Of a stretch of 64,000 bases of DNA, positions 51,312 to 60,466 are shown piece by piece. The notes under the pieces are model-generated. The model was not told where the DNA came from and did no database searches. It saw only the letters and a list, made by a program, of their open reading frames with translations. Source of the DNA: Mycobacterium sp. AZCC_0083. GTDB lineage: Bacteria > Actinomycetota > Actinomycetes > Mycobacteriales > Mycobacteriaceae. The stretch spans positions 1 to 64,000 of the forward strand of contig NZ_JACHGP010000028.1 in assembly GCF_014202335.1 (NCBI RefSeq). The letters are read 5' to 3'. A program made the position numbers and the translations under genes. Positions within the stretch are counted from its first letter, which is position 1. Every line of letters starts with the position of its first letter.

Positions 51312-51940
51312 CGCACCGCGACGGCACGTTCGACCAGACGCGGTCCTGACGGTGTCCTGACCAGGACCTCGCTGCTCTCCGAGACGAGCTCGGCAAGGGC
51401 TATCGCGCCAACGGGAGTGTCGACCTGGCAGTCGACACGGACGCCTAGGTGCGCGAGGCGTTCGAACAGGGTGGTCAGCCGGGCAACGGCGACGGCGTCG
51501 AGCTGGTCCACCCGGACCACCAGGTCGAGGTCGCTATCCGAAGTCGCCGTGGGGATTCCGGTGGCCAGCTCGAACCCGACGCTGCCCGTCGGCCCCCACG
51601 GGAACCGTGCTTCGCCCAATATTTCCCGTGCCTTGGGCAGTGCCAAGATCGCGGGTACGTCCCGGCCGGCGAGGGCACCGACGTCGGCGAGATCCTCCGG
51701 GGGCAGTGTCGTTTGGACGTCATCCGAGTTGACCAGCCAGGCGTAGCGGTGAGACCGATCGGCGCCGCGGATGCCGGCGGCGACGAATCCGGCGGGCGCG
51801 GTGGCGCGTCGCACCACCACCCACGGAGCGGTCCGCAGCACACCCCGTGTCCACGGCGGCGCGTGGGAGGGCAACGCCCCCGCCGCCGCAGCGGACAGCC
51901 GCAACAGGTCGTGTGGCCGGGGCGTCACTCTGGGTTCCAC
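51308..51940 (-). CDS. mdcG: Malonate decarboxylase holo-ACP synthase (phosphoribosyl-dephospho-CoA transferase)
   Basis: A 210-residue nucleotidyltransferase. It contains RPHDLLRLS near the start, then a probable metal-binding site in ATSDSDLDLVVRVDQ (the DSDLDL motif of CitX/MdcG-like transferases) and GVRVDCQVDTPVGAIAL. It attaches the prosthetic group made by MdcB to Ser25 of MdcC. The GTG start at 51940 overlaps the end of the fused D/E gene by 16 bp. Confidence 0.9.
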   Translation of the reverse strand: MEPRVTPRPHDLLRLSAAAAGALPSHAPPWTRGVLRTAPWVVVRRATAPAGFVAAGIRGADRSHRYAWLVNSDDVQTTLPPEDLADVGALAGRDVPAILALPKAREILGEARFPWGPTGSVGFELATGIPTATSDSDLDLVVRVDQLDAVAVARLTTLFERLAHLGVRVDCQVDTPVGAIALAELVSESSEVLVRTPSGPRLVERAVAVR

Positions 51941-53652
51941 TGTCTCGCAAGCAGTTCACGAACGGCACGGGACGCGTGCCGCACGGTGACGGCAGCCTCG
52001 GAGTCCAGCCGGTTGGAGAGGTCGAGAGGACCGCGACGAGCACGGTCGGTGGCGTCGGCGATCGCCGTGGTCGCCTTCTCGACGTCGGATGGCGTTGGGG
52101 CATCGGCATTCTCGACCGAGAGCAAGCCGTCGCAGAAACCGAGTTTCGCCCAGTCTTCGACGCGGTAGCTCATCGGCAGGATCGTCTTGGCGAGCTCGTT
52201 GAGCTCGTCGACCGTGCGCAGCGTGATGCGTGCCGCGGCGGCCTCGTGCATGGCGTGGATCTCCACGTGCGGGTCGTCGAGGACAAGGATTTGGTTGGCT
52301 TGCAGTCCGTGCGTGAGGAATCCGCCCGACAGTGCGGTGCCGACCACGAAGGCGACGATCGGGTGTCCCGCGTTGCGGGCGCGATGATACGCATCGACGG
52401 TGGTGGCCATGGCCTGGTGCAGACCACCCATCTCCTCGTTGCGCCCGTACGCCTGGCTGGGCAGGTCGACGACTGCGACGATCGGCCGCTTGACGGCCTT
52501 GCCGTCGTCGGCGTCGATCACGTCGTGGACGGCCTGGGCCAACGCCAGGGACTCGGTCAATCCGACCTCGCCTTGCCGTGCGCGGTAGAACCGGTTGGCC
52601 GGGTCCGGGACGACGGCGATGTAGGTGGCGGTCGGCGTGGTGGCCGCGAGCACTGAGGGGATGATCGGGTCGATGGTGGCGTCACCGACGAGGGCGCGCA
52701 GCCAGGACCGGCCGCGGGTCTGCGGGTAGTCGACCGCCGTGGCCTCGGTGGTCGCGGGCGCGGGAACCGGCGTGTAGTGCGGACCCCACAGTCGGCGAAG
52801 GTCATCCGGGCTAGGGGAATCGGACGGGTCCAGCGTCGCGAGACGTGAGGCCAGCACGTCGAGTCGTTGGCTGCGGTGCTGCCCGGCGTCGGTAGCCCGG
52901 GCGTTGACTGCGTCGATGAGGGCCACTCGCAATAGATCCGCATCATCGGGGACGAGATCGTCGGCAAGGCCGGTGGCGCACCGCTGCTCACCGCCGTCGA
53001 TCGCCCAGATGAGTGCGTGGTCGCTGGAGTCGAATTCCGCGACCCCGCCTTCCTGTTCGATGACGGCAGGCCCGTTCAGGCCCAGGCGGGCCTGCGGCGT
53101 TACGATCAACCGGGTGCACAGACCCGCCGCGATGCTCATCCCGCCGAACGATCCGACGGTGCCGGCCACGATCCCGATCACCGGGGCCAGGGGGCGCAGA
53201 TCCAAGACGGCCGAACAGATCTCGGCAACGGCGTTGAGGCCGAGGTTCGCCTCCTGCAGTCGCACTCCACCGGTCTCGAAGAGGATCACGGCAGCGACGG
53301 GTGTGCGTGAAGCTCGAGTTTCCTTGGCCGCGAGCAGCAGCGCCTGGGAAATCTTGGCGCCGGACACCTCGCCGGTCCCTCCGCCCTGGAAACCCTGCTC
53401 GATAGCGGCGATCACGACGGGGTGACCGTCTGCGGTGCCGCGGGCGATGGTGGTGCCGTCATCGGCCTGCGGGGTGATGCCTTGCGGTGCCAGCCAAGGG
53501 GATTCGAGCCGGTCGAACGGACCTGCGAGCACCCGCACGGAGCCGGGATCGAGGAGCGCGGTGGCGCGGCCCAGTGCGTCGAGTTCGATGAAGCTGCGGC
53601 GCGTCAGCAGCTGTTGCCAGCTCTGCCCAGGGAGCAGGACGGTGTTGGTCAC
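51925..53652 (-). CDS. Malonate decarboxylase beta/gamma subunits, fused (MdcD-MdcE)
   Basis: A 575-residue carboxyltransferase-like fusion. The N-terminal half is MdcD-like: FIELDALGRATALLDPG, VVIAAIEQGFQGGGTGEVSGAKISQALLLA, FETGGVRLQEANLGL and GTVGSFGGMSIAAGLC. The C-terminal half is MdcE-like: FYRARQGEVGLTESLALAQ, PIVAVVDLPSQAYGRNEEM and GGFLTHGLQANQILVLD. Together they decarboxylate malonyl-S-MdcC to acetyl-S-MdcC. The genes are separate in Klebsiella and Acinetobacter. The GTG start overlaps the mdcC stop (GTGA). Confidence 0.92.
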   Translation of the reverse strand: MTNTVLLPGQSWQQLLTRRSFIELDALGRATALLDPGSVRVLAGPFDRLESPWLAPQGITPQADDGTTIARGTADGHPVVIAAIEQGFQGGGTGEVSGAKISQALLLAAKETRASRTPVAAVILFETGGVRLQEANLGLNAVAEICSAVLDLRPLAPVIGIVAGTVGSFGGMSIAAGLCTRLIVTPQARLGLNGPAVIEQEGGVAEFDSSDHALIWAIDGGEQRCATGLADDLVPDDADLLRVALIDAVNARATDAGQHRSQRLDVLASRLATLDPSDSPSPDDLRRLWGPHYTPVPAPATTEATAVDYPQTRGRSWLRALVGDATIDPIIPSVLAATTPTATYIAVVPDPANRFYRARQGEVGLTESLALAQAVHDVIDADDGKAVKRPIVAVVDLPSQAYGRNEEMGGLHQAMATTVDAYHRARNAGHPIVAFVVGTALSGGFLTHGLQANQILVLDDPHVEIHAMHEAAAARITLRTVDELNELAKTILPMSYRVEDWAKLGFCDGLLSVENADAPTPSDVEKATTAIADATDRARRGPLDLSNRLDSEAAVTVRHASRAVRELLARQWNPE

Positions 53653-53963
53653 GATGTTGCCTCACTTGCTGCCTCGGCCGCTTGGCGCAGTCGCAGGGTG
53701 ACGACTCCGGGGGTGGCGCCGAAGTCGTTGAGCTCCCAGGTGCCTGCCAACGGCATGCGGGTGAAGAACCTCTCGAGGACGTCGTGCCATACGGTGTCGA
53801 ATCCGTTGACACTGGTGCGCACCCTGACGACGACGTTGTCCGATGGATCGCCGTCGGCGGCCGGTTGGGCGAGGATCTCCAGGTCGCCGGAGGCGACACA
53901 TCCGATGTGGACTGCGCGGGGCACCGCTCGTGTTGCGGGGAACGTGTAGTTCAGAGTCTGCAT
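53649..53963 (-). CDS. mdcC: Malonate decarboxylase acyl carrier protein (delta subunit)
   Basis: A 104-residue protein from the ATG at 53963; longer readings do not fit the family. The modified Ser lies in IGCVASGDLEIL, at residue 25, the position known from Klebsiella pneumoniae MdcC. It carries 2'-(5''-phosphoribosyl)-3'-dephospho-CoA, to which malonyl and acetyl groups are bound during the cycle. It overlaps mdcB by 13 bp and the D/E fusion by 4 bp. Confidence 0.92.
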   Translation of the reverse strand: MQTLNYTFPATRAVPRAVHIGCVASGDLEILAQPAADGDPSDNVVVRVRTSVNGFDTVWHDVLERFFTRMPLAGTWELNDFGATPGVVTLRLRQAAEAASEATS

Positions 53964-54799
53964 GATCGCTTCTCCAGGGCGTCGAGAAACAGCGTGGCCG
54001 ACAACAGATCTCCACTGCCGCCGGGTGACAGCCGCCGCATCAGGCACAGGTCGTCGAGCGCGGTGAAGTGCCTGCGGCCCTGCGCTGTGCCGATCCCGCC
54101 CGCGGTCAGCACGGCTCGTGCGCCGGCCTGCACCGCGCGCAGCCCATCGGGTCCGCCGCGGTGCAGGACGCAGGTGTCGTCGAGCCGAGTCATCAAGGCC
54201 AGCAACGCTTCCAGGCGTGCGGTGGACTCGTCGGCGCCGGAGCGGCGTGCGGCGCGCAGTGCTGGCAGCGCGTGCAACCGGACGTGCGGGAACCCGGACT
54301 GCGCCTCGCCTGCCGCACCACGAGCGCCGTGGCGTTGACGGGCGAGCGCGCCGTGTGACGTCGTCGGGATGGCGTCACGGTCGGGGATCAACGCCAACCT
54401 CGCTGCGACGTCGACCGCGACGGCGAGGCCGCCTCCGGTCGCTGCCCCTGCGCTCAGCAGGCCCAGTGCCCACAGTGCGCCCCGGTGCGTGTTCACTCCA
54501 CCGGTGGCGTCGAGCATGTGCGCTTCGCCTGCCCGACCGATCCGACCGATGAGGGCGCGCAGGTCGGGACCGATGGGCAATCGTCGTGCTGCTGAAGCAC
54601 ATTCGACGAAGGCGTCCCGCAGTGCCTCGGCCGATGCACGCAGCATGTCGAGGTCCATGTCGGTGTGCGCGCCGGATCCGCGCCGATCGACGAGGCCCGG
54701 CTTCGGGGTGAGCTCGGCTTCGGACCGGATGGCGGCGACGGCGACTTCGGCGATGTCGGCATCGGAGAGAACCGCCAAAAGGGGTGCGGTGGCAGTCAT
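53951..54799 (-). CDS. mdcB: Triphosphoribosyl-dephospho-CoA synthase
   Basis: A 282-residue CitG-family enzyme. SEAELTPKPGLVDRRGSGAHTDMDLDMLRASAEAL is the family signature (TPKPGLVD...GAHxDM), GGVNTHRGALWALGLL follows, and SPGGSGDLLSATLFL ends the active-site region. It makes the precursor of the MdcC prosthetic group from ATP and dephospho-CoA. The ATG at 54799 is two bases after the mdcA stop; a GTG at 54805 would overlap that stop. Confidence 0.93.
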   Translation of the reverse strand: MTATAPLLAVLSDADIAEVAVAAIRSEAELTPKPGLVDRRGSGAHTDMDLDMLRASAEALRDAFVECASAARRLPIGPDLRALIGRIGRAGEAHMLDATGGVNTHRGALWALGLLSAGAATGGGLAVAVDVAARLALIPDRDAIPTTSHGALARQRHGARGAAGEAQSGFPHVRLHALPALRAARRSGADESTARLEALLALMTRLDDTCVLHRGGPDGLRAVQAGARAVLTAGGIGTAQGRRHFTALDDLCLMRRLSPGGSGDLLSATLFLDALEKRSCRL

Positions 54800-54801
54800 G
54801 G

Positions 54802-56466
54802 TCACCAGTCCCTGAACTGCGCGGGCGGATCGTAGAGGCCGCCGGACCAGGCGACCAGGTCGTCGATGCTGCGCGCCGCCAGCAGCGACCGGTTGGCGAG
54901 TCGGGTCTCGACCTTCAGGTCCTCGGGGAACGCGACCAGTCCATCTTTTCGCAGCTGCTCGACCTGTCGTGCGTCGGCATTGCGGCCGATCGGCGTGACG
55001 CCGGCGATCGCGGCAAGGGCAGCTCGCCGATCGTGCAGTGAAGGTGCCCTGTACAGGTAGGCGACGCCCTCTTCGGTGACGACGTGGGAGACGTCGTCGC
55101 CGTAGATCATCACCGGAGCCAGCGGCATTCCGGCCTGCTTGCCGACCTGGACCGCGTCGAGGGTCTCCACGAAGGTGGGTACGCCGCCGGCCCTGAAGGT
55201 TTGGGCCATCTGCACTACCAGCTTTCGGCCGCGCCTGCTGGCCCCCTCACCGTTGGCGAGATCCAGCCATGCCGCCGACGAGTGTCGTCGCCCGTGTGGG
55301 TCGTGGCCCATGTTCGGGGCGCCGCCGAAACCGGAAAGCCGTCCGTCGGTGACCGTTGACGAGTTGGCGTCCGCGTCGATCTGCAGCGACGACCCGATGA
55401 ACATGTCGATGGCGTACTGGCCGGCCAGCTGGGCCAGCACCCGGTTGGAGCGCAGCGCGCCGTCGGCCCCGGTGAAGAACACGTCGGGACGGGCGGCGGC
55501 GTAGCGGTTCATGCCGGATTCGCCGCCGAAGCTGTGGATCGATTCGACCCAGCCGGATTCGATGGCGGGGATCAGCGTGGGGTGCGGGTTGAGCACCCAG
55601 TGCCTGGCGATCCGGCCCTTGAGCCCGAGTTGCGCGCCGTAGGTCGGCAGCAGCAGTTCGATTGCCGCGGTGTCGAATCCGACGCCGTGGTTGAGCGACA
55701 CCACTTGGTGGCGCTCGTAGACGCCGCGGATGGCGATCATGGCCTTGAGGATCTCGACGTCGCCGATGTGGCGGGGGTCGCGGGTGAACAGCGGCTCCAG
55801 GTAGAACGGCTGGTCGGCCTGAACCACGAAGTCCACCCAGCTGCCGGGGATGTCCACCCGCGGCAATGCTTCTGCGTCGTCGACGATCTCGTCGGCCTGC
55901 ACGATCACCACACCGTCATGGAAGGCGCCGGCTTCGGCGATCGTCGGGGTGTCTTCGGTGTTCGCGCCGGTGTAGAGGTTGCCGTTGCGGTCGGCCTTCT
56001 CCGCGCACAGCAGCACGACGTGAGGGGAGAGGTCGACGAACATGCGGGCGTACAGCTCGACGTAGGTGTGGATGGCGCCGATGTGTACGGTGCCGTCCTC
56101 GACCATCTGCGCGATCCGCACGCTTTGTGGCCCGGCGTAGGCCAGATCCAGCTTGGTCGCGATGCCGCGCTCGAACAGGTCGAGGTGTTCGGACCGCGAC
56201 ACCGACGAGATCAGCATGTGCAATCCGTTGAGGCGCTTCGGATCGCAGTCGGCAAGCGTGCGGGACAGGAAGTCGGCCTGCTTCTGGTTGTCACCCTCCA
56301 GCGCGACGCGGTCACCGGGGCGGATGACGTTCTGCAGCAGGTCCTTCAACCGGCTGGGGTCGACGACCTTGTCGCTGCTGTAGGCGGCACCGGCTTGCAG
56401 GCGTTCGGCTTTCGCGATGCGGCGCGTGTCCCATCTCTGCGCGGTGGCGGCCGGTGTCGTCGTCAT
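54802..56466 (-). CDS. mdcA: Malonate decarboxylase alpha subunit (acetyl-S-ACP:malonate ACP transferase)
   Basis: A 554-residue CoA-transferase-like protein that swaps acetyl for malonyl on MdcC. The N-terminus reads WDTRRIAKAERLQAG, followed by NVIRPGDRVALEGDNQKQADFLSRTLADCDP, both typical of MdcA; later GGAPNMGHDPHGRRHSSAAWLDLANG and APVMIYGDDVSHVVTEEGVAYLY. Its ATG lies four bases after the stop of a lipoprotein hydrolase gene, so the operon may begin with that gene. Confidence 0.95.
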   Translation of the reverse strand: MTTTPAATAQRWDTRRIAKAERLQAGAAYSSDKVVDPSRLKDLLQNVIRPGDRVALEGDNQKQADFLSRTLADCDPKRLNGLHMLISSVSRSEHLDLFERGIATKLDLAYAGPQSVRIAQMVEDGTVHIGAIHTYVELYARMFVDLSPHVVLLCAEKADRNGNLYTGANTEDTPTIAEAGAFHDGVVIVQADEIVDDAEALPRVDIPGSWVDFVVQADQPFYLEPLFTRDPRHIGDVEILKAMIAIRGVYERHQVVSLNHGVGFDTAAIELLLPTYGAQLGLKGRIARHWVLNPHPTLIPAIESGWVESIHSFGGESGMNRYAAARPDVFFTGADGALRSNRVLAQLAGQYAIDMFIGSSLQIDADANSSTVTDGRLSGFGGAPNMGHDPHGRRHSSAAWLDLANGEGASRRGRKLVVQMAQTFRAGGVPTFVETLDAVQVGKQAGMPLAPVMIYGDDVSHVVTEEGVAYLYRAPSLHDRRAALAAIAGVTPIGRNADARQVEQLRKDGLVAFPEDLKVETRLANRSLLAARSIDDLVAWSGGLYDPPAQFRDW

Positions 56467-56470
56467 CGTC

Positions 56471-57343
56471 TCAGTGCACTGACTCGATGGCCTGATCGAT
56501 GACGGCCGTCACCGCATCGGGATGCGAGATCAGCGTCAGGTGCGAGCCGCCGTCGAACACGGTCACCTTCGACTTGGCGCGTTCCGCCATCGCCTTTTCC
56601 GATGTGGGCGTGATGATCTGGTCTCCGCTGCTGATGAAGTACCACGACGGGATCGTCTTCCACGCGGCGTACTTGGATGGGGTGTCGAAGGCCGCCGTCG
56701 ACGCCGCCCGTTGCGTCGCCCAGAGCCGGGTGGCCTGGTCGGTGGGCAGGTCGTTGCCGAAGTGCAGCAGGAAGATGTCCTTCTTCAGATAGAGGTCGAC
56801 GGCTCCCTGGGGTGCCCCGGGGTATGGAACCGAGTCGAACAGTTCATTCTTGGGCTGCTTCTGCAGTGCCGAGTCGGCGCCGCTCAGCGAACCGTTGCTC
56901 TCGCCGACGTCGGGGGCGGCGGCATCAACGTAGACGAGCGCCTTGACGTTCGGGTTGCCCTCAGCCGCATTCGTGATCACCGATCCGCCGTACGAGTGGC
57001 CGACCAGGACGACGGGCCCGTCGATGGTCTTCAGGAAGGCCGAGACGGCTTCGGCATCGGTGGTGAGGTCCTCCAGCGGGTTGGCGATCGCGCGAACGTC
57101 GTAACCCTGCTTCTGCAGTGCATCGACTTCACCGTCCCAGCTGGACGCGTCGGCCCACGCGCCGTGAACGAGCACGACGGTGGGCTTCACGCCATTCGGC
57201 GGTGGCGCCTGCGGTGCGCTGACCGAAGGGCTGGAGCTCGGCTCGCTGCTCGAGGTCTTCGGCGAGCAGGACGCGATGAGCGCTGTCGCGACCACCGCGG
57301 CACCGATCAACGTCAGGAGCGTGCGGACGAGGGGCCGAGACAT
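56471..57343 (-). CDS. Lipoprotein alpha/beta hydrolase
   Basis: A 290-residue hydrolase from the ATG at 57343, five bases after AGGAG. A lipoprotein signal ends ALIASC (residue 25 or so, Cys lipidated), followed by a Ser/Pro-rich linker. The hydrolase domain has PTVVLVHGAWADASSWDGEV, nucleophile VVLVGHSYGGSVITNAAEG and His GGSHLTLISHPDAV. It is a close paralogue of the secreted hydrolase at 34522-35364. The four-base gap to mdcA suggests co-transcription; it might release malonate from an ester, which is speculative. Confidence 0.87.
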   Translation of the reverse strand: MSRPLVRTLLTLIGAAVVATALIASCSPKTSSSEPSSSPSVSAPQAPPPNGVKPTVVLVHGAWADASSWDGEVDALQKQGYDVRAIANPLEDLTTDAEAVSAFLKTIDGPVVLVGHSYGGSVITNAAEGNPNVKALVYVDAAAPDVGESNGSLSGADSALQKQPKNELFDSVPYPGAPQGAVDLYLKKDIFLLHFGNDLPTDQATRLWATQRAASTAAFDTPSKYAAWKTIPSWYFISSGDQIITPTSEKAMAERAKSKVTVFDGGSHLTLISHPDAVTAVIDQAIESVH

Positions 57344-57473
57344 CGGCTCCTGTCGATTAGTGTGGCGCTTTGAGCGAGCTGTGCGGGTCATGGGAGTTAC
57401 CTTGTTCGATGCGAACCGCGGAAGCATCGACGCTACCGGGCAGGTGCACTACCGGGTAGCTGCAAGGTGGTCC

Positions 57474-59057
57474 TTAAAGGATGTCGATGATGTCGTTCTT
57501 CAGGGCCTCCGCGCTGGTGCCGAAGACCGCTTGAACGCTGTTGCCGACCTCGATGACACCGGCGGCTCCGAGACTCTTCAGGCGAGCCTGATCGACCTTG
57601 GTCTTGTCGGCGACTTCCATGCGCAGGCGCGTGATGCAGGCGTCGACGTTCACCAGGTTCTCCCTGCCGCCGAATGCGGCGATGAGCTGCTCGGCCTTGC
57701 TATCGACGGCGGCGGGTGCGGTTGCCGTCTGGGTCGCGATGCCGGATCCGCCCGCAACAGTGGACGTGACGGCGTCGGCGCCGGCGGTGAGGTTCGCTTC
57801 CTCCTCGGCCTCGAATTCGGCCTCTGGCTCCCGTCCAGGGGTTCTCAAGTTCCACTTCGTGATCGCGAACCGGAACAACAGGTAGTAGACGACGAAGAAG
57901 ACAACGCCCATGCCGATCAGTAGCGGGACGTTCTTGGCGGCTGGGGCAGTGCCGTAGAGAATGAGGTCAGCCAGCCCCGCTGAGAACGAGAAACCGAGGT
58001 GGATGTCGAGCAGGTGTGCGATGGCCAGCGAGAGCCCGGTCAGCACCGCGTGGACGAAGTACAGCGGGAACGCCACGAACATGAAGGCGAATTCGAGCGG
58101 CTCCGTGATGCCGGTCAGGAACGCGGTCAGTGCCGCCGCCAACAGGATGCCGACCGCAACCTTCCTTTGTTTCTTGTTCGCCACGTGGATCATGGCAAGC
58201 GCGGCGGCGGGCAACCCGAACATCAGGATCGGGTAGAAGCCGGCCGTGAAGGCGCCTCCCGTCGGATCGCCGGCAGTGAATCGCGGGATGTCGCCGTGGA
58301 TGACCTTCCCGTCTGCGCCGGGATAGCTACCGTAGAGGAACCAGACGTACGAGTTCACGATGTGGTGCAGTCCGAGCGGGAGCAGCATGCGGTTGACGAA
58401 GCCGTAGACGAACGCGCCGATTGCTCCCGAGCCGGCGATGAACGCGCCGAGGTGATTCAGTCCGGCGTTGAAGATCGGATAGAAATAGCTCATGGCGAAC
58501 GCGAGGAACAGGCACGCCAGTGACACGACAATTGGAACGAAGCGCCTGCCGCCGAAGAAGCCGAGGTACGAGGGCAATTGGATGGTGTGATATCGGTCGA
58601 AGAGAAGCGCAGCGACCAGACCCACCACGATCCCAGCGAACACGCCGTAGTTGATCTGGGCTTGGTCGCCCGCCTTGTCGACCAAACCAGCAAGCACGAC
58701 CGGCGACATGGTCTTGAAGACCTGCTGCACCACCAGATAGCCGACGACGGCGGCAAGTGCGGTCGAGCCGTCGGCCTTCTTGGCGAATCCGATCGCGACA
58801 CCGACGGCGAACAGCAGCGCCAGATTGTCGAACAGCGCGCCGCCCGCCGCGCTCATGGCCTGGAAGAACGGCCCGATGACCGGGGTCTTGATGCTGCCAA
58901 GCACGTCGGGTTGGCCAAGTCGGAGCAGGATTCCCGCCGCTGGCAGCACCGCAATGGGCAGCATGAGACTCTTGCCCAGCCGCTGCAATTGTGCGAAGCC
59001 GGGAATGCGCAAGCCCGACTTAGCCTGCGCTCCTTGCAGTTTCGTGGTATCGGTCAT
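57474..59057 (-). CDS. nagE: PTS N-acetylglucosamine transporter, EIICB
   Basis: A 527-residue permease with EIIC (residues about 20-400, ten helices; SLMLPIAVLPAAGILLRLG, GITEPLEFAFMFVAFPLYFVHAVLTG) and EIIB at the C-terminus, phospho-Cys in NVDACITRLRMEV. GITEPLEF is the substrate-loop motif of the glucose/GlcNAc family. There is no EIIA domain; that is encoded by the divergent gene 144 bp away. Adjacent nagB and nagA support GlcNAc as the substrate. It imports and phosphorylates GlcNAc to GlcNAc-6-phosphate. Confidence 0.92.
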   Translation of the reverse strand: MTDTTKLQGAQAKSGLRIPGFAQLQRLGKSLMLPIAVLPAAGILLRLGQPDVLGSIKTPVIGPFFQAMSAAGGALFDNLALLFAVGVAIGFAKKADGSTALAAVVGYLVVQQVFKTMSPVVLAGLVDKAGDQAQINYGVFAGIVVGLVAALLFDRYHTIQLPSYLGFFGGRRFVPIVVSLACLFLAFAMSYFYPIFNAGLNHLGAFIAGSGAIGAFVYGFVNRMLLPLGLHHIVNSYVWFLYGSYPGADGKVIHGDIPRFTAGDPTGGAFTAGFYPILMFGLPAAALAMIHVANKKQRKVAVGILLAAALTAFLTGITEPLEFAFMFVAFPLYFVHAVLTGLSLAIAHLLDIHLGFSFSAGLADLILYGTAPAAKNVPLLIGMGVVFFVVYYLLFRFAITKWNLRTPGREPEAEFEAEEEANLTAGADAVTSTVAGGSGIATQTATAPAAVDSKAEQLIAAFGGRENLVNVDACITRLRMEVADKTKVDQARLKSLGAAGVIEVGNSVQAVFGTSAEALKNDIIDIL

Positions 59058-59201
59058 TTCTGGTGCCTCTCCGCTTCCGCAAGACGTCGCCCGCCGTCGA
59101 AGCTGTGCGGAAGCTTAGACGAGAACGTGCGAACGTGAGACCGTGTTGCGGGCACGCTCGTATTGTTGGTGCGCACAGGCCCGACGAAGGAGTCACCCAC
59201 A

Positions 59202-59672
59202 GTGAGTACGACGCAAGTCCTCGCCCCCGTCGCAGGGCGGGCGGTTCTGCTTCAGGACGTCCCCGACCCCGTGTTCTCCCAGGGCATGGTGGGCCATGGT
59301 GCCGCCATCGACCCGCCGCGCGGGGTGATCGAGGCGGTCGCCCCGGTCAGCGGCAAGCTCCTGCGGTTGATGCCGCATGCCTACGTCGTCATGACCCCGG
59401 ACAACGTCGGCGTTCTTGTTCACCTTGGCCTGGACACCGTCGCCTTGAAGGGCGAGGGTTTCACGGCGCACGTCAGCCAGGGCGACGACGTCACGGCGGG
59501 TCAGCTGATCATCACCTACGACGTGCCTGCGATCGCGGCCAAGGGCCTCAATCCCATTGTCCCCGTTGTGATCATGGACGAACGAGAAGCAGGCAACGTG
59601 GTGCCGTCCGATGCCGTCACCGCGGGTGCGGACATCGCTTCCGGTGCAGGCCTTTTCATAGCCAACAAGTAA
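59202..59672 (+). CDS. crr: PTS EIIA, glucose/GlcNAc type (Crr-like)
   Basis: A 156-residue EIIA from the GTG at 59202, nine bases after GAAGGAG; the longer reading is untypical. VLAPVAGRAVLLQDVPDPVFSQGMVGHGAAIDP opens the sandwich fold, and the phospho-His is in NVGVLVHLGLDTVALKGEGF, with GDDVTAGQLI near the C-terminus. It passes phosphate from HPr to the NagE EIIB. nagB starts at the base after its stop, so the three genes form an operon divergent from nagE. Confidence 0.93.
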   Translation: MSTTQVLAPVAGRAVLLQDVPDPVFSQGMVGHGAAIDPPRGVIEAVAPVSGKLLRLMPHAYVVMTPDNVGVLVHLGLDTVALKGEGFTAHVSQGDDVTAGQLIITYDVPAIAAKGLNPIVPVVIMDEREAGNVVPSDAVTAGADIASGAGLFIANK

Positions 59673-60458
59673 ATGGAAGTCGTCATCCTCGCGGGTTCCG
59701 AGGAGATCGGCGCAGTCGCCGCCGATGCGATTGGCGCCCTGCTCGGACGCACACCGGCCGCGGTGCTCGGCCTCGCGACCGGGTCGTCACCGCTGGCGAT
59801 CTACGACGAGCTGGCGGCGCGCTGCGATGCCGGGCTGATCTCCTTCGCCAACGCCCGCGGCTTCACCCTCGACGAGTACGTCGGCCTGCCCGCAGACCAT
59901 CCCGAGCGGTACCGCACCGTCATCGACAACGTCTTCGTGTCCAGGGTCGACTTCGCGCCAGGCGCAGTCCAGAGTCCCGACGGCCTGGCCACCGACATCC
60001 CGGCCGCATGTGCGGCCTACGAGAACGCGATTCGCGAAGCGGGCGGCGTCGATCTCCAGATTCTCGGGATCGGCACCGACGGGCACGTCGCGTTCAACGA
60101 GCCCGGGTCATCGCTGGCGTCGCGGACCCGGATCAAGACGCTGACCAGGCAGACGCGGATCGACAACGCCCGATTCTTCGGTGGCGACGTCGAATCGGTG
60201 CCGACGCACTGCCTCACCCAGGGACTGGCAACCATCATGGAGGCCCGGCACGTGGTTCTGGTGGCGACCGGTCGCAGCAAGGCCGAAGCCGTGCATCAGC
60301 TGGTCGAAGGCCCGGTCAGCGCGCTGTGGCCGGCGACCATCCTGCAACATCACCCGCACGTGACGGTATTGCTCGACGACGCGGCGGCCCGCCGGCTTCA
60401 ACTGGTCGACTACTACCGCGAGACGTACCGCAGCAAGCCGGACTGGCAGAGCATCTGA
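59673..60458 (+). CDS. nagB: Glucosamine-6-phosphate deaminase
   Basis: A 261-residue enzyme that turns glucosamine-6-phosphate into fructose-6-phosphate and ammonia. LGLATGSSPLAIYDELAARC (phosphate loop), FTLDEYVGLPADHPERYRTVIDNVFV (catalytic Asp/Glu pair), LGIGTDGHVAFNEPGSSLASRTRIKTL (catalytic His) are all present. The ATG follows the EIIA stop without a gap. Active-site residues are complete. Confidence 0.96.
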   Translation: MEVVILAGSEEIGAVAADAIGALLGRTPAAVLGLATGSSPLAIYDELAARCDAGLISFANARGFTLDEYVGLPADHPERYRTVIDNVFVSRVDFAPGAVQSPDGLATDIPAACAAYENAIREAGGVDLQILGIGTDGHVAFNEPGSSLASRTRIKTLTRQTRIDNARFFGGDVESVPTHCLTQGLATIMEARHVVLVATGRSKAEAVHQLVEGPVSALWPATILQHHPHVTVLLDDAAARRLQLVDYYRETYRSKPDWQSI

Positions 60459-60466
60459 GCGCCACG

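Noticed and set aside
59058..59201. DasR-like operator between nagE and the EIIA gene
   Set aside because: DasR sites have the form TGGTCTAGACCA; nothing similar is in the 144 bp. AAGCT-type repeats there are too weak to report.
59063..60466. Long plus-strand open frame continuing upstream of nagA
   Set aside because: The frame is open because of high GC, but it overlaps the EIIA and nagB genes, whose products have full family motifs; nagA similarity starts at the ATG at 60467.
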